Below are positions 1 through 10,100 of a stretch of DNA of 64,000 bases, in pieces (position 1 is the first letter of the stretch; each line of letters starts with the position of its first letter). The stretch comes from Cyanophora paradoxa (taxonomy: Eukaryota; Glaucocystophyceae; Cyanophorales; Cyanophoraceae), in NCBI GenBank assembly GCA_004431415.1, contig QPMI01000416.1, positions 62,001-126,000 of the forward strand, read 5' to 3'. Position numbers and translations under genes: made by a program. Under the pieces are notes generated by a model. That model ran no database searches. It saw only the letters and a program-made list of their open reading frames with translations, and had not been told where the DNA came from.

Positions 1-370
1 TGAAAAGACGATTTAATATAGGCTCACCCTTTCCTGACATCGATAGACTCGGATTATCAATAAAATCGTCCAGCACAATTAACAGGTTACCGACTTTCTC
101 ATTTTTCTTGATCCTCTCCTTGCGTTTCTCTATTATATTGTCGATCAGCTTATGGTCGAAATCCTCATACAGATACGATGTGACATTGTCGTATTGATGA
201 TTCCAGATCGTGGAGGCGAAAATCATCACCGAATCTATCTTGTCCTCGTTGTGGTAAAGCAGGTATTTCAAAAACACTGACTTCCCAGTTGCAGTTTTGC
301 CCACAAAAACGGCGCGATTCGGAAATTCCAGGCTTCCCGGGTCAAACTCACTCAGATCTTGTATATCCAT
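1..370 (-). CDS. DNA-packaging ATPase (A32/FtsK-HerA type), N-terminal part, cut by window edge
   Basis: Genome-packaging ATPase of the outer provirus, expected to pump DNA into the capsid. The start ATG is at 370-368 and the frame runs open off the left end of the window, giving about 123 residues. Walker A reads GKTATGKS near residues 24-31, and Walker B reads LLIVLDDF shortly after a basic helix. The inner provirus homologue (18451-19233) shows the same order, with GKSATGKS and LLVVLDDL. It lies next to the MCP gene in the same orientation, the usual ATPase-MCP pairing of PLVs. The upstream stretch is AT-rich. The C-terminal half is outside the window, so intactness cannot be judged. Confidence 0.92.
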   Translation of the reverse strand, partial: MDIQDLSEFDPGSLEFPNRAVFVGKTATGKSVFLKYLLYHNEDKIDSVMIFASTIWNHQYDNVTSYLYEDFDHKLIDNIIEKRKERIKKNEKVGNLLIVLDDFIDNPSLSMSGKGEPILNRLF

Positions 371-421
371 TTCCCTTATAAGAAACATATAAAAATTACG
401 AAACGCGACAGCCCTCATTCC

Positions 422-1870
422 TCATGCCGATATTCTACTGAGACCGTTGGCATTCATTACAAGGATATTGTGGCAATAAGCCGAGATCTGAACACCGACC
501 TTTGTCCAGGTGGCGAGGGGTGTGCCATTGGGTGTGAGGATTAGGAAGCTCGACGCTGATTGCGTTAGATCGACGTAGCCAGTCGCCTTCTCACCTTTGA
601 GCGCCGCTTTACCATCGAGAGCAAAGCAGAAGCCAGTGTAAATGGGGCGCTTGTTGCTATCGATCCAGTTGGTCATCTTGAATTTATCGGCGAGCTCCAT
701 AGCCGCGGATTGCAGCGGGACACCAGTGTTGGAATATAGGTAATTGTTGTTATTTAGAACTTGCATCACGACATTATCATCGAAGGCAAGGGTGCGGACA
801 GTAGAGTGCCCTCCTTTATTATCGCCGAGTGTGTTTTCGTCGCGAACCTTGACAACAAGTGCGTAAACAAGTCCCGAAATTTGAGATAGTGACAGGCGGA
901 GACCAGAGCCGAGAGCAAGACCGGTATAATCCGCAAACTGAATATCAGTGTAGGGGATGGCGATGCCAGAGGTCTTAACACGAGTAATGATTTCGCCCAT
1001 CGTTTCCTCATCGATGTTAACAGCATCCATAATGATACGAGGGGTCGTCATTTCCAGATTCGCAAGTGCAGGTGTAGGTGTGAGAGCCGCACTATCGAAA
1101 ATCGCAGTGGCATTAGGGTGAGCTAAGGTCTTAATATTTCCGAAAGCAGCCGCAACAGCAAGCGTCGTCTCGCCATCAGTAGAATTGGCAGCAGTAATTG
1201 CAGTCGTGTTATTCTGAGCGTAAACGCCAGGAACCGCCGCAGTTTCGAGCAGCGCAGGGGTTTGGAAATATACTTCGACCGCGATTTCGGATGGGAGCGC
1301 ACCGATGGGCACGCCAGCATCGAGGAAGCTCGGAATTCGCATGGTAAAAATGCCGCCAGCTTGGTTGCCGCCCTCTACCTTCGGTCCGAGATGCAGCCCA
1401 TGCTTGCGCTTCTTTTGATCGAATTCAGCCGGAGTGTTAGCCAGGAAAGCGTAATCTACCAGTCGCTCAGCGGGAATAATTTGCTCATACGACCCGTATT
1501 TAATGCTGACTCGCTGAACAAACGAGCCAGGAAGCCCGCGGACGAAACCAGTATTGAATAGATCAGCCGAGCAGTCAGCAGAGGTCTTGGCGATGGCAGT
1601 CAGCGCCTTCGCCGATGGAATGGTAACTTGGAGGCTAATACCATTGCACCAATTGTAGCGAGGGAGATAGAAGACCACACGAGTGGTAGCACCAGTAGAG
1701 GAGAACAGATTGCCGGGATCCGCAATTGGGAGCACCTCCACACGAGAAGGCTTGAATTGTTTGTCCACACCCACGATAAATCCGCGATCCAAAAGCATGC
1801 TCTTGTAATCCTCCGGGGTTTCGAGGACGGATTTGAGCGTGAGGCGGCTAAGCGAGGTCGTGGGATCCAT
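422..1870 (-). CDS. Major capsid protein (outer provirus)
   Basis: A 482-residue major capsid protein, expected to form hexameric double-jelly-roll capsomers. Identification rests on alignment by eye with the inner MCP at 17027-18397. Shared blocks include FYLPRYNWCNG versus FKLPRYNFCGK, VQRVSIKYGSYE versus VQRLEITYGSYT, LSQISGLVYALVVKVRD versus LSQISGLVYALLVSVRD, and SGYVDLTQSASSFLIL-type versus SGYVDLTNSSSSFLTL C-termini. Both begin MD(P/I)T(T/S)xLxRLxLK. The frame is intact. It sits between the ATPase and a minor-capsid candidate on the same strand. The two MCPs are clearly homologous but well diverged, so the two elements are different viruses rather than recent copies. Confidence 0.9.
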   Translation of the reverse strand: MDPTTSLSRLTLKSVLETPEDYKSMLLDRGFIVGVDKQFKPSRVEVLPIADPGNLFSSTGATTRVVFYLPRYNWCNGISLQVTIPSAKALTAIAKTSADCSADLFNTGFVRGLPGSFVQRVSIKYGSYEQIIPAERLVDYAFLANTPAEFDQKKRKHGLHLGPKVEGGNQAGGIFTMRIPSFLDAGVPIGALPSEIAVEVYFQTPALLETAAVPGVYAQNNTTAITAANSTDGETTLAVAAAFGNIKTLAHPNATAIFDSAALTPTPALANLEMTTPRIIMDAVNIDEETMGEIITRVKTSGIAIPYTDIQFADYTGLALGSGLRLSLSQISGLVYALVVKVRDENTLGDNKGGHSTVRTLAFDDNVVMQVLNNNNYLYSNTGVPLQSAAMELADKFKMTNWIDSNKRPIYTGFCFALDGKAALKGEKATGYVDLTQSASSFLILTPNGTPLATWTKVGVQISAYCHNILVMNANGLSRISA

Positions 1871-1923
1871 ATTTCGTTTTTATCTTCCGCTGAGAAATTT
1901 ATTTTAGAAGAACGGATTATTTT

Positions 1924-3189
1924 TTACAGCCACCCGCTCAACGCATTCGTTAAATTGCCGCAATGCGGGTAGTCCTCATAGAGCATTTTCGCGAATCCCT
2001 TATTAACAATGCGCTGTAAATCGTCGTCGGGCTCATCCACTCCCATAGTAATTTCCAAAATGAATGTGTGCTCACAGCTTCCGAGGAAATACCTATAACC
2101 GCTCTCCGTGAGAATTTGAACGGTTAAACTATCAAAGGAGAGGCGGGTGTTAAAGTATTTCGTGAAAGCATCCGCCCCATAATTAATTAGCTCAGCATCA
2201 GCATAGGCTGTGCCTTTCGAAATCGGGATCTTAGCGAGGAATCCATTAGTAGCCTCGGTGCATGTCGTAAAAAGCGAGCAGTCCGGCTCTGTGATCTTTA
2301 AAACTATTGCATTATCCGGTGTATAATCAGGGGCAGTGCCTCCGGCTATGCCTAAGACCAGAGCCGTCGAATTATAATTGCGGAATGCATCACCAGCTGA
2401 GTAAACGACACCACTCCCAGCAAAGGCTGTATAGCCCGATCCGTTGTATTGATCTATCATTATATTCTCTCTGATCGATGTAAACCCGAGAAGAGTCATC
2501 GTGCGATAGGCGAGCACCTTTCTCTCATTCGCAGTAGACCCAGTGGCATTACTCGGACCATATTTAGTGAAAGCTATGTAGACATAATCACTCGAATAAA
2601 AGCATATGGCATTTAATGTGCTCTCAAAACGGCATCTCACCACCGGGTAAAAGGTTCCCCCTGTCGATGCGTAGCTTGGATTAATTTTTGTGTCGATCAT
2701 ATCCTTGATGTAGTTGCCAGTTCCATTTTTCGTTAAGATGTTATCGATTGCAGTGGCAAGGTCGGTTCCAGTCGAGTATGTGCCCGGAGGGATCGTAATT
2801 GCTACGTCTCTGTATCGGGTATATCTTCTGAAAGTGTTTAGGTAATCAGGCGGTATATAGTTGCCTTGGTCGCCAGCATCTATGGCTTTGTAAGCGTCAT
2901 ATATTGCAGTTGCCTGTGAATCTCTGATTTCCTGAGTGGCACCATTCAGCTGACCGCTCGAAAATCGGTAAGGAAATGATATGAAAATCGTATTAGCATC
3001 ATCGGCTTTCGTTTCCCCGATTTCAGTATAGAATTGAGGGCTTGGAACCGTGGGAATAGTGTTGGAAAATTCGATCTGTCGCACAGCGATGCTCTTCACA
3101 TTGTGGTATTGCTTTGGAAGGGTCACCTTATAGGAATGAGCCGAGCCCTCTGATCGATCACGGCTACTGATGCTGAGATACTCGCGCAT
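1924..3189 (-). CDS. Minor capsid (penton-like) candidate A, outer provirus
   Basis: A protein of 421 residues. I chose the ATG at 3189 rather than the longer frame starting at 3306, because the shorter start gives an N-terminus (MREYLSISSRDRSEG) that matches the family and leaves 27 bp to the divergent neighbour at 3217. The N-terminal block, SSRDRSxG then YKVTLPxxYHNVKSI then EFSNTIPTV, matches the inner protein at 15942-16972 and more weakly candidate B. Such an N-terminus is common in minor capsid proteins of PLVs and giant viruses; the penton role itself is inference. The C-terminus has an HTFILEI strand followed by an acidic tail. The frame is intact. Confidence 0.65.
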   Translation of the reverse strand: MREYLSISSRDRSEGSAHSYKVTLPKQYHNVKSIAVRQIEFSNTIPTVPSPQFYTEIGETKADDANTIFISFPYRFSSGQLNGATQEIRDSQATAIYDAYKAIDAGDQGNYIPPDYLNTFRRYTRYRDVAITIPPGTYSTGTDLATAIDNILTKNGTGNYIKDMIDTKINPSYASTGGTFYPVVRCRFESTLNAICFYSSDYVYIAFTKYGPSNATGSTANERKVLAYRTMTLLGFTSIRENIMIDQYNGSGYTAFAGSGVVYSAGDAFRNYNSTALVLGIAGGTAPDYTPDNAIVLKITEPDCSLFTTCTEATNGFLAKIPISKGTAYADAELINYGADAFTKYFNTRLSFDSLTVQILTESGYRYFLGSCEHTFILEITMGVDEPDDDLQRIVNKGFAKMLYEDYPHCGNLTNALSGWL

Positions 3190-3216
3190 TTTATTCTTTA
3201 TTAATAGGAAATAAAA
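3190..3216. promoter_or_regulatory. Bidirectional promoter between minor-capsid candidates A and B
   Basis: Only 27 bp separate the two divergent start codons. The spacer is A/T-rich and contains TTTATTCTTTATTAATAGG. A CTTTAT(T)A-like string also precedes other late-type genes here (near 18436 and 34536), so it may be a shared late promoter element. No transcript data support this. Confidence 0.4.
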
Positions 3217-4191
3217 ATGATTCGGAAGCCAGTTAACGATTTCTATAATGGCAAGTTTACGAGGGTCAATGTTAATATCGATTCTATTGAGCGCAGTGCA
3301 GGGCACCCGGGAGAATATACAGTAAAGCTTTCTCAGCGACTTCTGAACGTAAAAGGGGTGCGCATTGCAAGCGCCGAGCTCCCGAACACGATTTATGCTG
3401 TCACCGATAATTCCAGAGGCGTGACCATACAGGGAATGACGAACAGCATCACCTTTTCCCCTTTTCCTGATATAGGAAACTACACCCCCGCGATTTGGGG
3501 ATATGGTAATAAGAACTTAGGCTATTCGGGCAGCTTTGTCGATGTAAACCCTCTCACAAGCGAAAGCGTCACAGTCTACTACAAGTGGCTCTATAATCCA
3601 GCGACAATGAAAATTACTTTTTATTCGAGCATTCCCCTCACACTGAGCTGTGCATATGACGACTTTGCAAGGTTCCATGGAATGATCAAAGGGGATATGT
3701 ATCAAACAATTCCAGTTGGTGAGGGTTCAGAGCATCTCACGGTAGACTATTTACCCCTCACACCCAGCAATCCAAAATACTCATTTCTACAAGCCTATGA
3801 GGGCAAAACAAAATACCCCGCCGGAATATCTGTGCTTCCATTCCCTCTTGAACATGCAGTGACCTTCCCGAATGCGATCAATTTAAATCCGACCCCCTAT
3901 GTTTACCTACAAATTAAAGAGTTTACTCCCTTTTACGACAGGTATATGGTGGCAGCAAAGACAGATGAGGGTGGAAATGGTAACCTCGCTAAGATCCCAC
4001 TAACCAGCCCCTTGGGATCGTTTGTTTACTACCTGACATTCCGCAGAATCGATACTGTGGAGTTCTTTAATTCCCACGATCAGGCTTATGATATAGACAC
4101 GCTCACAATTAAATGGCTCGACGCCTACAATAATGTAGTCAACTTTAATGGCGTTAATCACAGCTTTATATTAGAGGTGCTATCGGGTTAA
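3217..4191 (+). CDS. Minor capsid (penton-like) candidate B, outer provirus
   Basis: An intact 324-residue protein. The N-terminal region reads NIDSIERSAGHPGEYTVKL followed by SAELPNTIYAV, the same pattern as candidate A. It aligns along its length with the inner gene at 15000-15933: YNPATMKITFYSS versus YNPTTYKVEFYSN, LQIKEFTPFYDR versus LHVKELAPFASR, SFVYY versus GYVYY, and a final HSFILE versus NSFQLE strand. It is divergent from candidate A and followed 18 bp later by the interrupted fibre gene. Conservation of this divergent pair beside the MCP in both proviruses argues for a structural virion role; the exact role is inferred. Confidence 0.65.
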   Translation: MIRKPVNDFYNGKFTRVNVNIDSIERSAGHPGEYTVKLSQRLLNVKGVRIASAELPNTIYAVTDNSRGVTIQGMTNSITFSPFPDIGNYTPAIWGYGNKNLGYSGSFVDVNPLTSESVTVYYKWLYNPATMKITFYSSIPLTLSCAYDDFARFHGMIKGDMYQTIPVGEGSEHLTVDYLPLTPSNPKYSFLQAYEGKTKYPAGISVLPFPLEHAVTFPNAINLNPTPYVYLQIKEFTPFYDRYMVAAKTDEGGNGNLAKIPLTSPLGSFVYYLTFRRIDTVEFFNSHDQAYDIDTLTIKWLDAYNNVVNFNGVNHSFILEVLSG

Positions 4192-4209
4192 AATAATCTT
4201 ATATTACAA

Positions 4210-4762
4210 ATGAGTATCACGAATCTCCCCTTTATCACTCGGGAAACCTTGTATTTGGATGACGGTTTCGAGCTCAGCAGTAACATTACCGCTTCCAATG
4301 TGACCATATCTTCAAACCTTGTGGTAAAAGACTTTCTATTAAACCAGAGCAACCTTGAATATATCGATATCACCAGCAATCTCCCTTTTACCTATGGCAC
4401 TGATAACTCAGCCCTCGTTATCTATCATGGGGGCGCACCTGTTGCATTCTTTGGCAGCAATTTCCCCACTGTGCGAACCTTCCAGCACGAAATCAATAAA
4501 GCCCGCCCCATCCCACTGACAGCTGTCGTCGAATGGGATCCTGTTAAATATTCGCAGAGCATCACAAGCAATATCACCCTCACTCGACCGCATTTAATTG
4601 ATGTCATGGGGGTCGACCTTGTAAAGGAGTTTTATAGTGAGCGATTCACAAGAAACGAGCGAGATGTAGCCCAGGATCTCGAAATCTCGGGTTTATCAAT
4701 TGCTACCGCAGCAAACACGGCAGGGCTCGCTGTTTTAACAGGGGCTATCACCATCACTGATG
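4210..4762 (+). pseudogene. Fibre gene of outer provirus, 5' part, split by the inner provirus
   Basis: The first 184 codons of a fibre-type structural gene, with ATG at 4210 after an AT-rich leader. At 4762/4763 the coding sequence runs into the terminal repeat of the inner provirus and meets a stop 6 bp later (4768-4770). The remainder resumes at 31023 in the frame predicted by precise excision: codon 4762+31023-31024 is Ala, followed by Ile-Met-Tyr. The sequence is rich in Asn/Ser/Thr with SNITxSNVTISSN-like strings, as in beta-structured fibres. The 3' part is described at 31023-33745. The gene cannot give a full product while the inner element is present. Confidence 0.9.
4757..4762. repeat. 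Target-site duplication, left copy (CTGATG)
   Basis: CTGATG immediately precedes the first base of the inner provirus (ACACATAGGG) and recurs directly after its last base at 31017-31022. A 6-bp duplication is the known signature of Polinton integration by a retroviral-type integrase, and a DD35E integrase is encoded inside. Confidence 0.93.
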
Positions 4763-4935
4763 ACACATAGGGATACCCCTGATCCAAGCCCTCCGGCCTT
4801 CGGCCTACAGGCTTGGATCAGGGGTATCCCTATGTGTGCGCGTTTCAGGTACTAGGGTAGTAATCATTTATTTCAGGTCTTAGGGTATTAATCATGTCTT
4901 TTTGGCACCAGTATGTTGGCCGCCTCTGGGGTATT
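4763..4935. repeat. Left terminal inverted repeat of the inner provirus
   Basis: 173 bp matching the reverse complement of 30844-31016 with about three mismatches (near 4865, 4898 and 4913). The outer 75 bp (4763-4837) form a palindrome of their own: a 28-bp perfect stem from ACACATAGGGATACCCCT inward, and a loop containing GGCCTTCGGCC. The terminus could therefore fold back as a hairpin. The remaining about 100 bp are a simple AT-rich repeat arm. Up to the first gene end at 5047 nothing else is recognisable. Confidence 0.95.
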
Positions 4936-5046
4936 AGATGTAATGTGTCTCACTGTAATCGAATTTATCTTTACCATGAACTGTCATAGCAGCATCAATA
5001 AACTTTTTTTGTTTTACTATCCATACTCTATATATAACCAATATTC

Positions 5047-5880
5047 TTATGGAGCAGTATCCTGCCCAAAAATGGGGAAATATCGATTTGTCCCATAGTA
5101 TTCAGCATAGGTATTCTGCTTTGCAATAAAATCGGTTCTCTCTGCAAACATCACACACTTGTAGATACCAAACTTGGTGGCTCTCACAAGAAACTGATAG
5201 TCTTCCAAACCGAAATTGACTCCATGATAAGCAATTCCGAAATTATCATATGGGGTGATCACAACTGCAAAGTTGGGAGTTCCACCTTCAACTTGGCAAA
5301 CAGCATATACATCTGGTGGGATATCAACAACCACCTTGTAGTGATCACCAATCTCAACAAGAGAGTCAACTACTGCTGTTTGTTCATTTACAACAATGGG
5401 GAATATTTTGATTATATAGGGGGCATTCATGCTGGGGACATAGGTTCGAATTCTTGTGTTGGGATCAATGGGATTGGGCTGATCATTCACAAATAGAGGC
5501 GCTCCAACAGCCCCACCAACCCTAAGACCATCACCAATATAAGCTCCCCCCGATTTGCAGTTAATAGCTCCCGACCTAGATTCAAAAGAATAAGTAGACA
5601 GAGGATCTCCATAGCTATCTGGGTCTCCATAATGAGCAGAAAAGTTTGCATTTGTGACAAGTAGCTTAGTTGTCTTAACTAAACCATTATTTTTATCACA
5701 CCTGAGTTCCTGTAATCTCAGTTTGTGGGTGGAACCAAAGGTGTTCATTGTAGGTTGGACCTCTGTTGATTGGAGACCCTCTACATCATCAAAGGTAGCA
5801 TGTTGCAGAACATGGTTTGCTGGGGCAGCTAATGATAGCTGTGGTGTAATAATTCGTTCAAGTGGGGGTTGCTCAGCCAT
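5047..5880 (-). CDS. Fibre/spike-type virion protein with conserved N-terminal anchor (paralogue 1)
   Basis: An intact 277-residue protein starting MAEQPPLERI. Residues about 54-80 (LRLQELRCDKNNGLVKTTK, then LLVTNANF) match the neighbour at 5904-6758 and the outer provirus protein at 36003-37014. This defines a shared module that I read as an attachment or trimerisation segment. It is followed by SGGAYIGDGLRVGG, again shared (SGGAFIGGGCRVSG in the neighbour). The C-terminal about 170 residues are beta-rich and not recognised, and probably form a head domain. It is the first gene inside the left repeat, at the end of a minus-strand fibre block. Function is inferred from the family pattern only. 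Confidence 0.6.
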   Translation of the reverse strand: MAEQPPLERIITPQLSLAAPANHVLQHATFDDVEGLQSTEVQPTMNTFGSTHKLRLQELRCDKNNGLVKTTKLLVTNANFSAHYGDPDSYGDPLSTYSFESRSGAINCKSGGAYIGDGLRVGGAVGAPLFVNDQPNPIDPNTRIRTYVPSMNAPYIIKIFPIVVNEQTAVVDSLVEIGDHYKVVVDIPPDVYAVCQVEGGTPNFAVVITPYDNFGIAYHGVNFGLEDYQFLVRATKFGIYKCVMFAERTDFIAKQNTYAEYYGTNRYFPIFGQDTAP

Positions 5881-5903
5881 TTTACATTAAAGGGATATAT
5901 CTT

Positions 5904-6758
5904 TTATGGGGTTGGGTCATCAATTACATCTAATTCTTGGTAAAATCCTGTTGTGAATATATCAGCAACATTTACCCCACGAAGTGCTGATACAGCTGCT
6001 ATATCTGTTCTCAGTCCCATAATCATAGTATTGTATACTCCAACCTCAGTGACAAACAGATCATAGGTAAATGTCAAATTGTTATAAACACAATATCCTC
6101 TGCCAAAATGGTTCGAAGCTTGAACAAAGAATAAGTAGTTGTGTCCTGGTTGATTATTATTGGCTCTACACATGGAAAGCATTGCAGTGGGAAGAGGAAT
6201 ATTTCTTCTTACTCGATCAGTTCCTGTAATGGAAACTAATTCCGAATTCTCAAGAGTTACAGAGGATGCAACATAGAAATGCAAAAAAGGTTGCTGTGCA
6301 ACAGGTGTGTAGAAACGAATTCGTTGGGGGTCATCCACATTCTGTTCAAGAGTATCTGGGACATCATTATACGAAATTGAGGATGAAAGCTGACCTGAAA
6401 CTCTGCAACCTCCACCAATAAAAGCTCCTCCTGATCTCACAGTAACAGCAGCAGAATTCTTATCGAAATCAAGGGCTTTCAGATCAACACTGTAAGCATC
6501 AGGACCTCCATTTGTCGGTTGAAAGAAGTTTGCATTTGTTACAAGTAGTCGTGTGGTTTTAACTACACCCGAATTCTTATCGGCTCGGAGTTCTTTTACA
6601 CGAATCATCGAATTTTTATCGAAAGAGTTACCATTAGAATTGGGTCTCTCTGTGGATTCTAAACCACGAACCTCATCATTAACTTCATGCTGGCGAAAGT
6701 GCATAGCAGGGGATCCAAGGGAATATATTGGAAGTTGAACTCGATTATATTCACCCAT
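5904..6758 (-). CDS. Fibre/spike-type virion protein with conserved N-terminal anchor (paralogue 2)
   Basis: I place the start at the ATG at 6758 (MGEYNRVQLP), giving 284 residues. An upstream in-frame ATG at 6797 would add a short hydrophobic leader that paralogue 1 lacks. Residues about 55-85 carry MIRVKELRADKNSGVVKTTR and LLVTNANFF, followed by SGGAFIGGGCRVSG, matching the 5047-5880 protein. The same block occurs in the outer provirus at 36003-37014, fused there to a C1q-like head. The C-terminal part is beta-rich and unrecognised. It lies 23 bp from paralogue 1 and likely arose by duplication. Confidence 0.6.
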   Translation of the reverse strand: MGEYNRVQLPIYSLGSPAMHFRQHEVNDEVRGLESTERPNSNGNSFDKNSMIRVKELRADKNSGVVKTTRLLVTNANFFQPTNGGPDAYSVDLKALDFDKNSAAVTVRSGGAFIGGGCRVSGQLSSSISYNDVPDTLEQNVDDPQRIRFYTPVAQQPFLHFYVASSVTLENSELVSITGTDRVRRNIPLPTAMLSMCRANNNQPGHNYLFFVQASNHFGRGYCVYNNLTFTYDLFVTEVGVYNTMIMGLRTDIAAVSALRGVNVADIFTTGFYQELDVIDDPTP

Positions 6759-6797
6759 TGCTTCTTTTACTAAGAAGGAAAGAAAAATAAACACCAT

Positions 6798-7106
6798 TCA
6801 AGCCAAAGCAATTAGATTGGATCCAAGAGATTGGTAAGCGGTTGTTAGACATTGGAGGTTTGATGTCATCGCTTTAAGGTTAGAATCACATTCGCCATAA
6901 CGTGTTACGGGATCACCATAAGCCGATTGCGCAAGGACATTAACCAAAAGGTTTTTATATTCATGAACAACCGGTGACAGTTTGTTGGTTTGCTGTATCG
7001 TTTTTTCGACAGTTTGTAGTGCGGCTACAAGTTTGATAGTATCAAAAGCAAGAGCGACAGGCTCAGAAGAAGTAGAAGGAGTTCCACCGAGTGGATAGGT
7101 CGCCAT
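6798..7106 (-). CDS. Small protein of the fibre operon, unknown function
   Basis: 102 residues starting MATYPLGGTP, between paralogue 2 and the giant fibre, three bases downstream of the fibre stop codon. It is mostly alpha-helical by residue pattern, with a hydrophobic heptad-like stretch around residues 24-60 (VALAFDTIKLVAALQTVEKT). No family recognised. Its tight spacing suggests co-transcription with the fibre genes, and a chaperone, adaptor or minor virion role is possible but unproven. Confidence 0.55.
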   Translation of the reverse strand: MATYPLGGTPSTSSEPVALAFDTIKLVAALQTVEKTIQQTNKLSPVVHEYKNLLVNVLAQSAYGDPVTRYGECDSNLKAMTSNLQCLTTAYQSLGSNLIALA

Positions 7107-7109
7107 TTA

Positions 7110-10100
7110 TTATACTGTGACATTTTTAATTTGGTCTATTTGACTTTGGAGATTTTCACATGTTTGTGTTAAATCTTTGCATTTCTTAGATAACTCTTTA
7201 ACGGCTTCTATGAGAACTGGAATTAAACCCGTGTATTCGAGAGAAAGGTAACCATCGTCTTTTTTAACATTAACTACCTCTGGTATTACCTTTTGAACAT
7301 CTTGTGCAATTAAACCTAATCTTGTTCCGTCTTTTTCACTTCCAATTCGTTTAAAACTTACTCCTTCTAATTTTTCAATCGCTGAAAGAGCGCCGGTTAT
7401 CTTTTTAATATCTGTTTTATATCTTATGTCACTTCCTTGTGTTAAATACCCTCCTATCCACATCCAACCACCATGATACATGTAACAAATATCAGTATCT
7501 TGCTCATTTCGGAATACAAGGGGAATATCTCCCCTTCCTTTCAAATATGTAGAAGTATTATTACCGAAATGGATACGATTGTATCCATCACTGGAATTAA
7601 ACCAAGTCCCCACATCTCCTGTTAAGATATTTGGTTTGCTATAAACGTTATTCCAATGAATATAGCCGGTGTGACCACCATAACTATTTCCTACCCATAT
7701 TTTCATGTAACTTATACCCATAATGTGAACTCTTCCGATCTTTGGTCTAATTCGAATTGTGAGAAATCGATTACCAAGATGTATCGGAACATTATTTACA
7801 CCACTGTGGTTACCATCAGGCGATGTGGCGTATGGTTGATAACTATTCACTGATGTAATAAAAACTTCATTCCCTTGTCTATTAACTCCCCAAATTTCAA
7901 AAAGTCGTGAGCTTACCCAAGGTAAATAGGTTAAAAATGCTGTTCCTGTGTGATATCCTTCTGGAATATCGAAGTCTATCCAAGCGGTAGAAGTTTGATC
8001 ATCCGTTTGATTATTATGAACATATGAACCATAATTATAATGTGGATCCCATGCTGCACTCCACGCCCATGTCCAATCGCCATAAGAACATCTATTAAAT
8101 TCAATACCTCCTTTTGTTTTATCTGCTGTGTGAAACTTTGGAACAGCATTACCATTTATTTGAAGATCTGTTGTAGCATTAATAGTGGGTGCTGTAATAG
8201 TGTTTTTCACCCAAAAGTTACCATTGTTATAAGACTTTAATATTGCTCCATCTGCTGAGTCTCTGAATTCAATTGAAACACCACCACTATTTCCATAACC
8301 TCGAATATATGTGCAATCACCATTTCCAAACCAAATTCGCGGAACAGTGTCGGTTGATTTTAACCATGTATTTGTTGGCCATGTCGCTGTTTGTGGAAGG
8401 TCTGCGGCTGTTATTAAAGCGGGACGACTATAAATATTATCCCAACTTATCAAACCATTCGCTGGTGCTGTTCTCCCTACTTCTTTTGTCCATCCAAGCA
8501 TTCCAATGTGAATTCGTCCTTTTTTTGCGAAAATTCCAATATGTGAGAAATTCCCACAAAATACGGATGTCCATAATAAACTCGAATGCCAAGCTGTGTC
8601 GGCTGTGTTTTGAACATTTTGATACGTATTAACTCTCATAATATAATTCCATCGACCATTGCGATATCCGTAAATATCGAAATATCGCCCATTCGTCCAA
8701 CATAAATATTGAATGTGACATGTTTTCATTCCTGCTGGAACCACACACTGCATGTAGCCACTGCCACTTTCATCATCTGTTTGGTTGCAATAAAAACCCT
8801 CTACTGGGTTATCTGTTGTGGGTTTCCATGCTGTTGTCCAATTTCCCACAAAATCAACACCTGTGCTATTCCAACCACTCACCACATCAAAATCGGAATA
8901 TTTGCCGACAGGATTAAAAGCGATATTATCATAATGAATTAATCCAACATCATTATCGGTTGCTCTTTGTCTACTCCAACCAAATACACCCGTAAAATAA
9001 ATGCGACCTTTCACACCTTTTACCACAATCTTTTTATAGAAATCACAGTTTATAGAAGTATAGATAATAGCGTTATAGGTTCCATCTTGAATTCCACTAT
9101 CTTGTATTGCTTGATAGTGATTAACACGTTTTAGGAAATGCTGATGTCCATTAACAGTTTCACCGTAAATGTCGAAATATCTACAATTATGCCAATTCAA
9201 AAGTTGAATATAAAACGATTTCATACCCTCTGGTATTGCCCAACGCATCCAACAACCCGTAACATCTGCATCATTCTCAGGTGTGGTGTAACATCCTGTT
9301 TGTCCTGTTCTATGTCCTGTCCAATTGACAGTCCAATTATTCGCGCTTCTATCTGTCGAAACCACATCTAATTGGTCGAAATCGTAACCTTTTGGTATTG
9401 TGGTTCCGCCAATTTGTAAAGTGGTAGCATTCACAGTTCCTGTTACAGTTCCACCTGTTAGAGGTAGATAATTAGCAAGTGCCGCCGTTAAATCGGTATC
9501 TGTAACAAAATCTGTAACAGCTAATTGTAATTCTGTATTTGTAACATAATCTTTGTTTTCTAAATAATCATCTGTAACAACACCGGAAAGGGTTGTATTG
9601 TGTAAGTTTTTCGCCGCCATTCTCTGATTGACTTCTAAGGCGCCACCTGTTGTCGTTTTGATCCACGCCATCTCACACTTTCCGTGATCATCTGTGGGTT
9701 GTCCTGCAACAGGAAGATAGTTTACAACTTTCTCCCTTGTGAATACTATCTTAGGTCTTGCTCCATCATATGCGCTTTGATCTGTTACGTTAATTTGAAT
9801 AGCTGCTGAAAAATCCGCTACTTGTCCTGTTTCACCCGGGTGATAATTCGTGACATAGATACTGGGGAAAGTATCATTAATTCCTACATTAAAATCGCCA
9901 CTATACACTCCATTTACGATTGGATCCCTGGGTAATCTTACTGCAAGAGTTCCCACCATCGGTGTGCCTGTTTCACCTGTAAATGAACCATTGAGACTAA
10001 CATAATGATCATTCAAAAATAGCCTTTCAGGTGTATTAATTGATTGGTAAAGTGTGACTCCATTAAAAACGTTTCCGATTGCATTCAATTGGGCAAAAAC

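Noticed and set aside
1262-1561. Plus-strand frame inside the outer MCP
   Set aside because: Antisense shadow of a well-supported conserved gene.
1924-3306. Start of minor capsid A at 3306
   Set aside because: The extra 39 residues would overlap the divergent neighbour's start and do not resemble the homologue; the ATG at 3189 fits.
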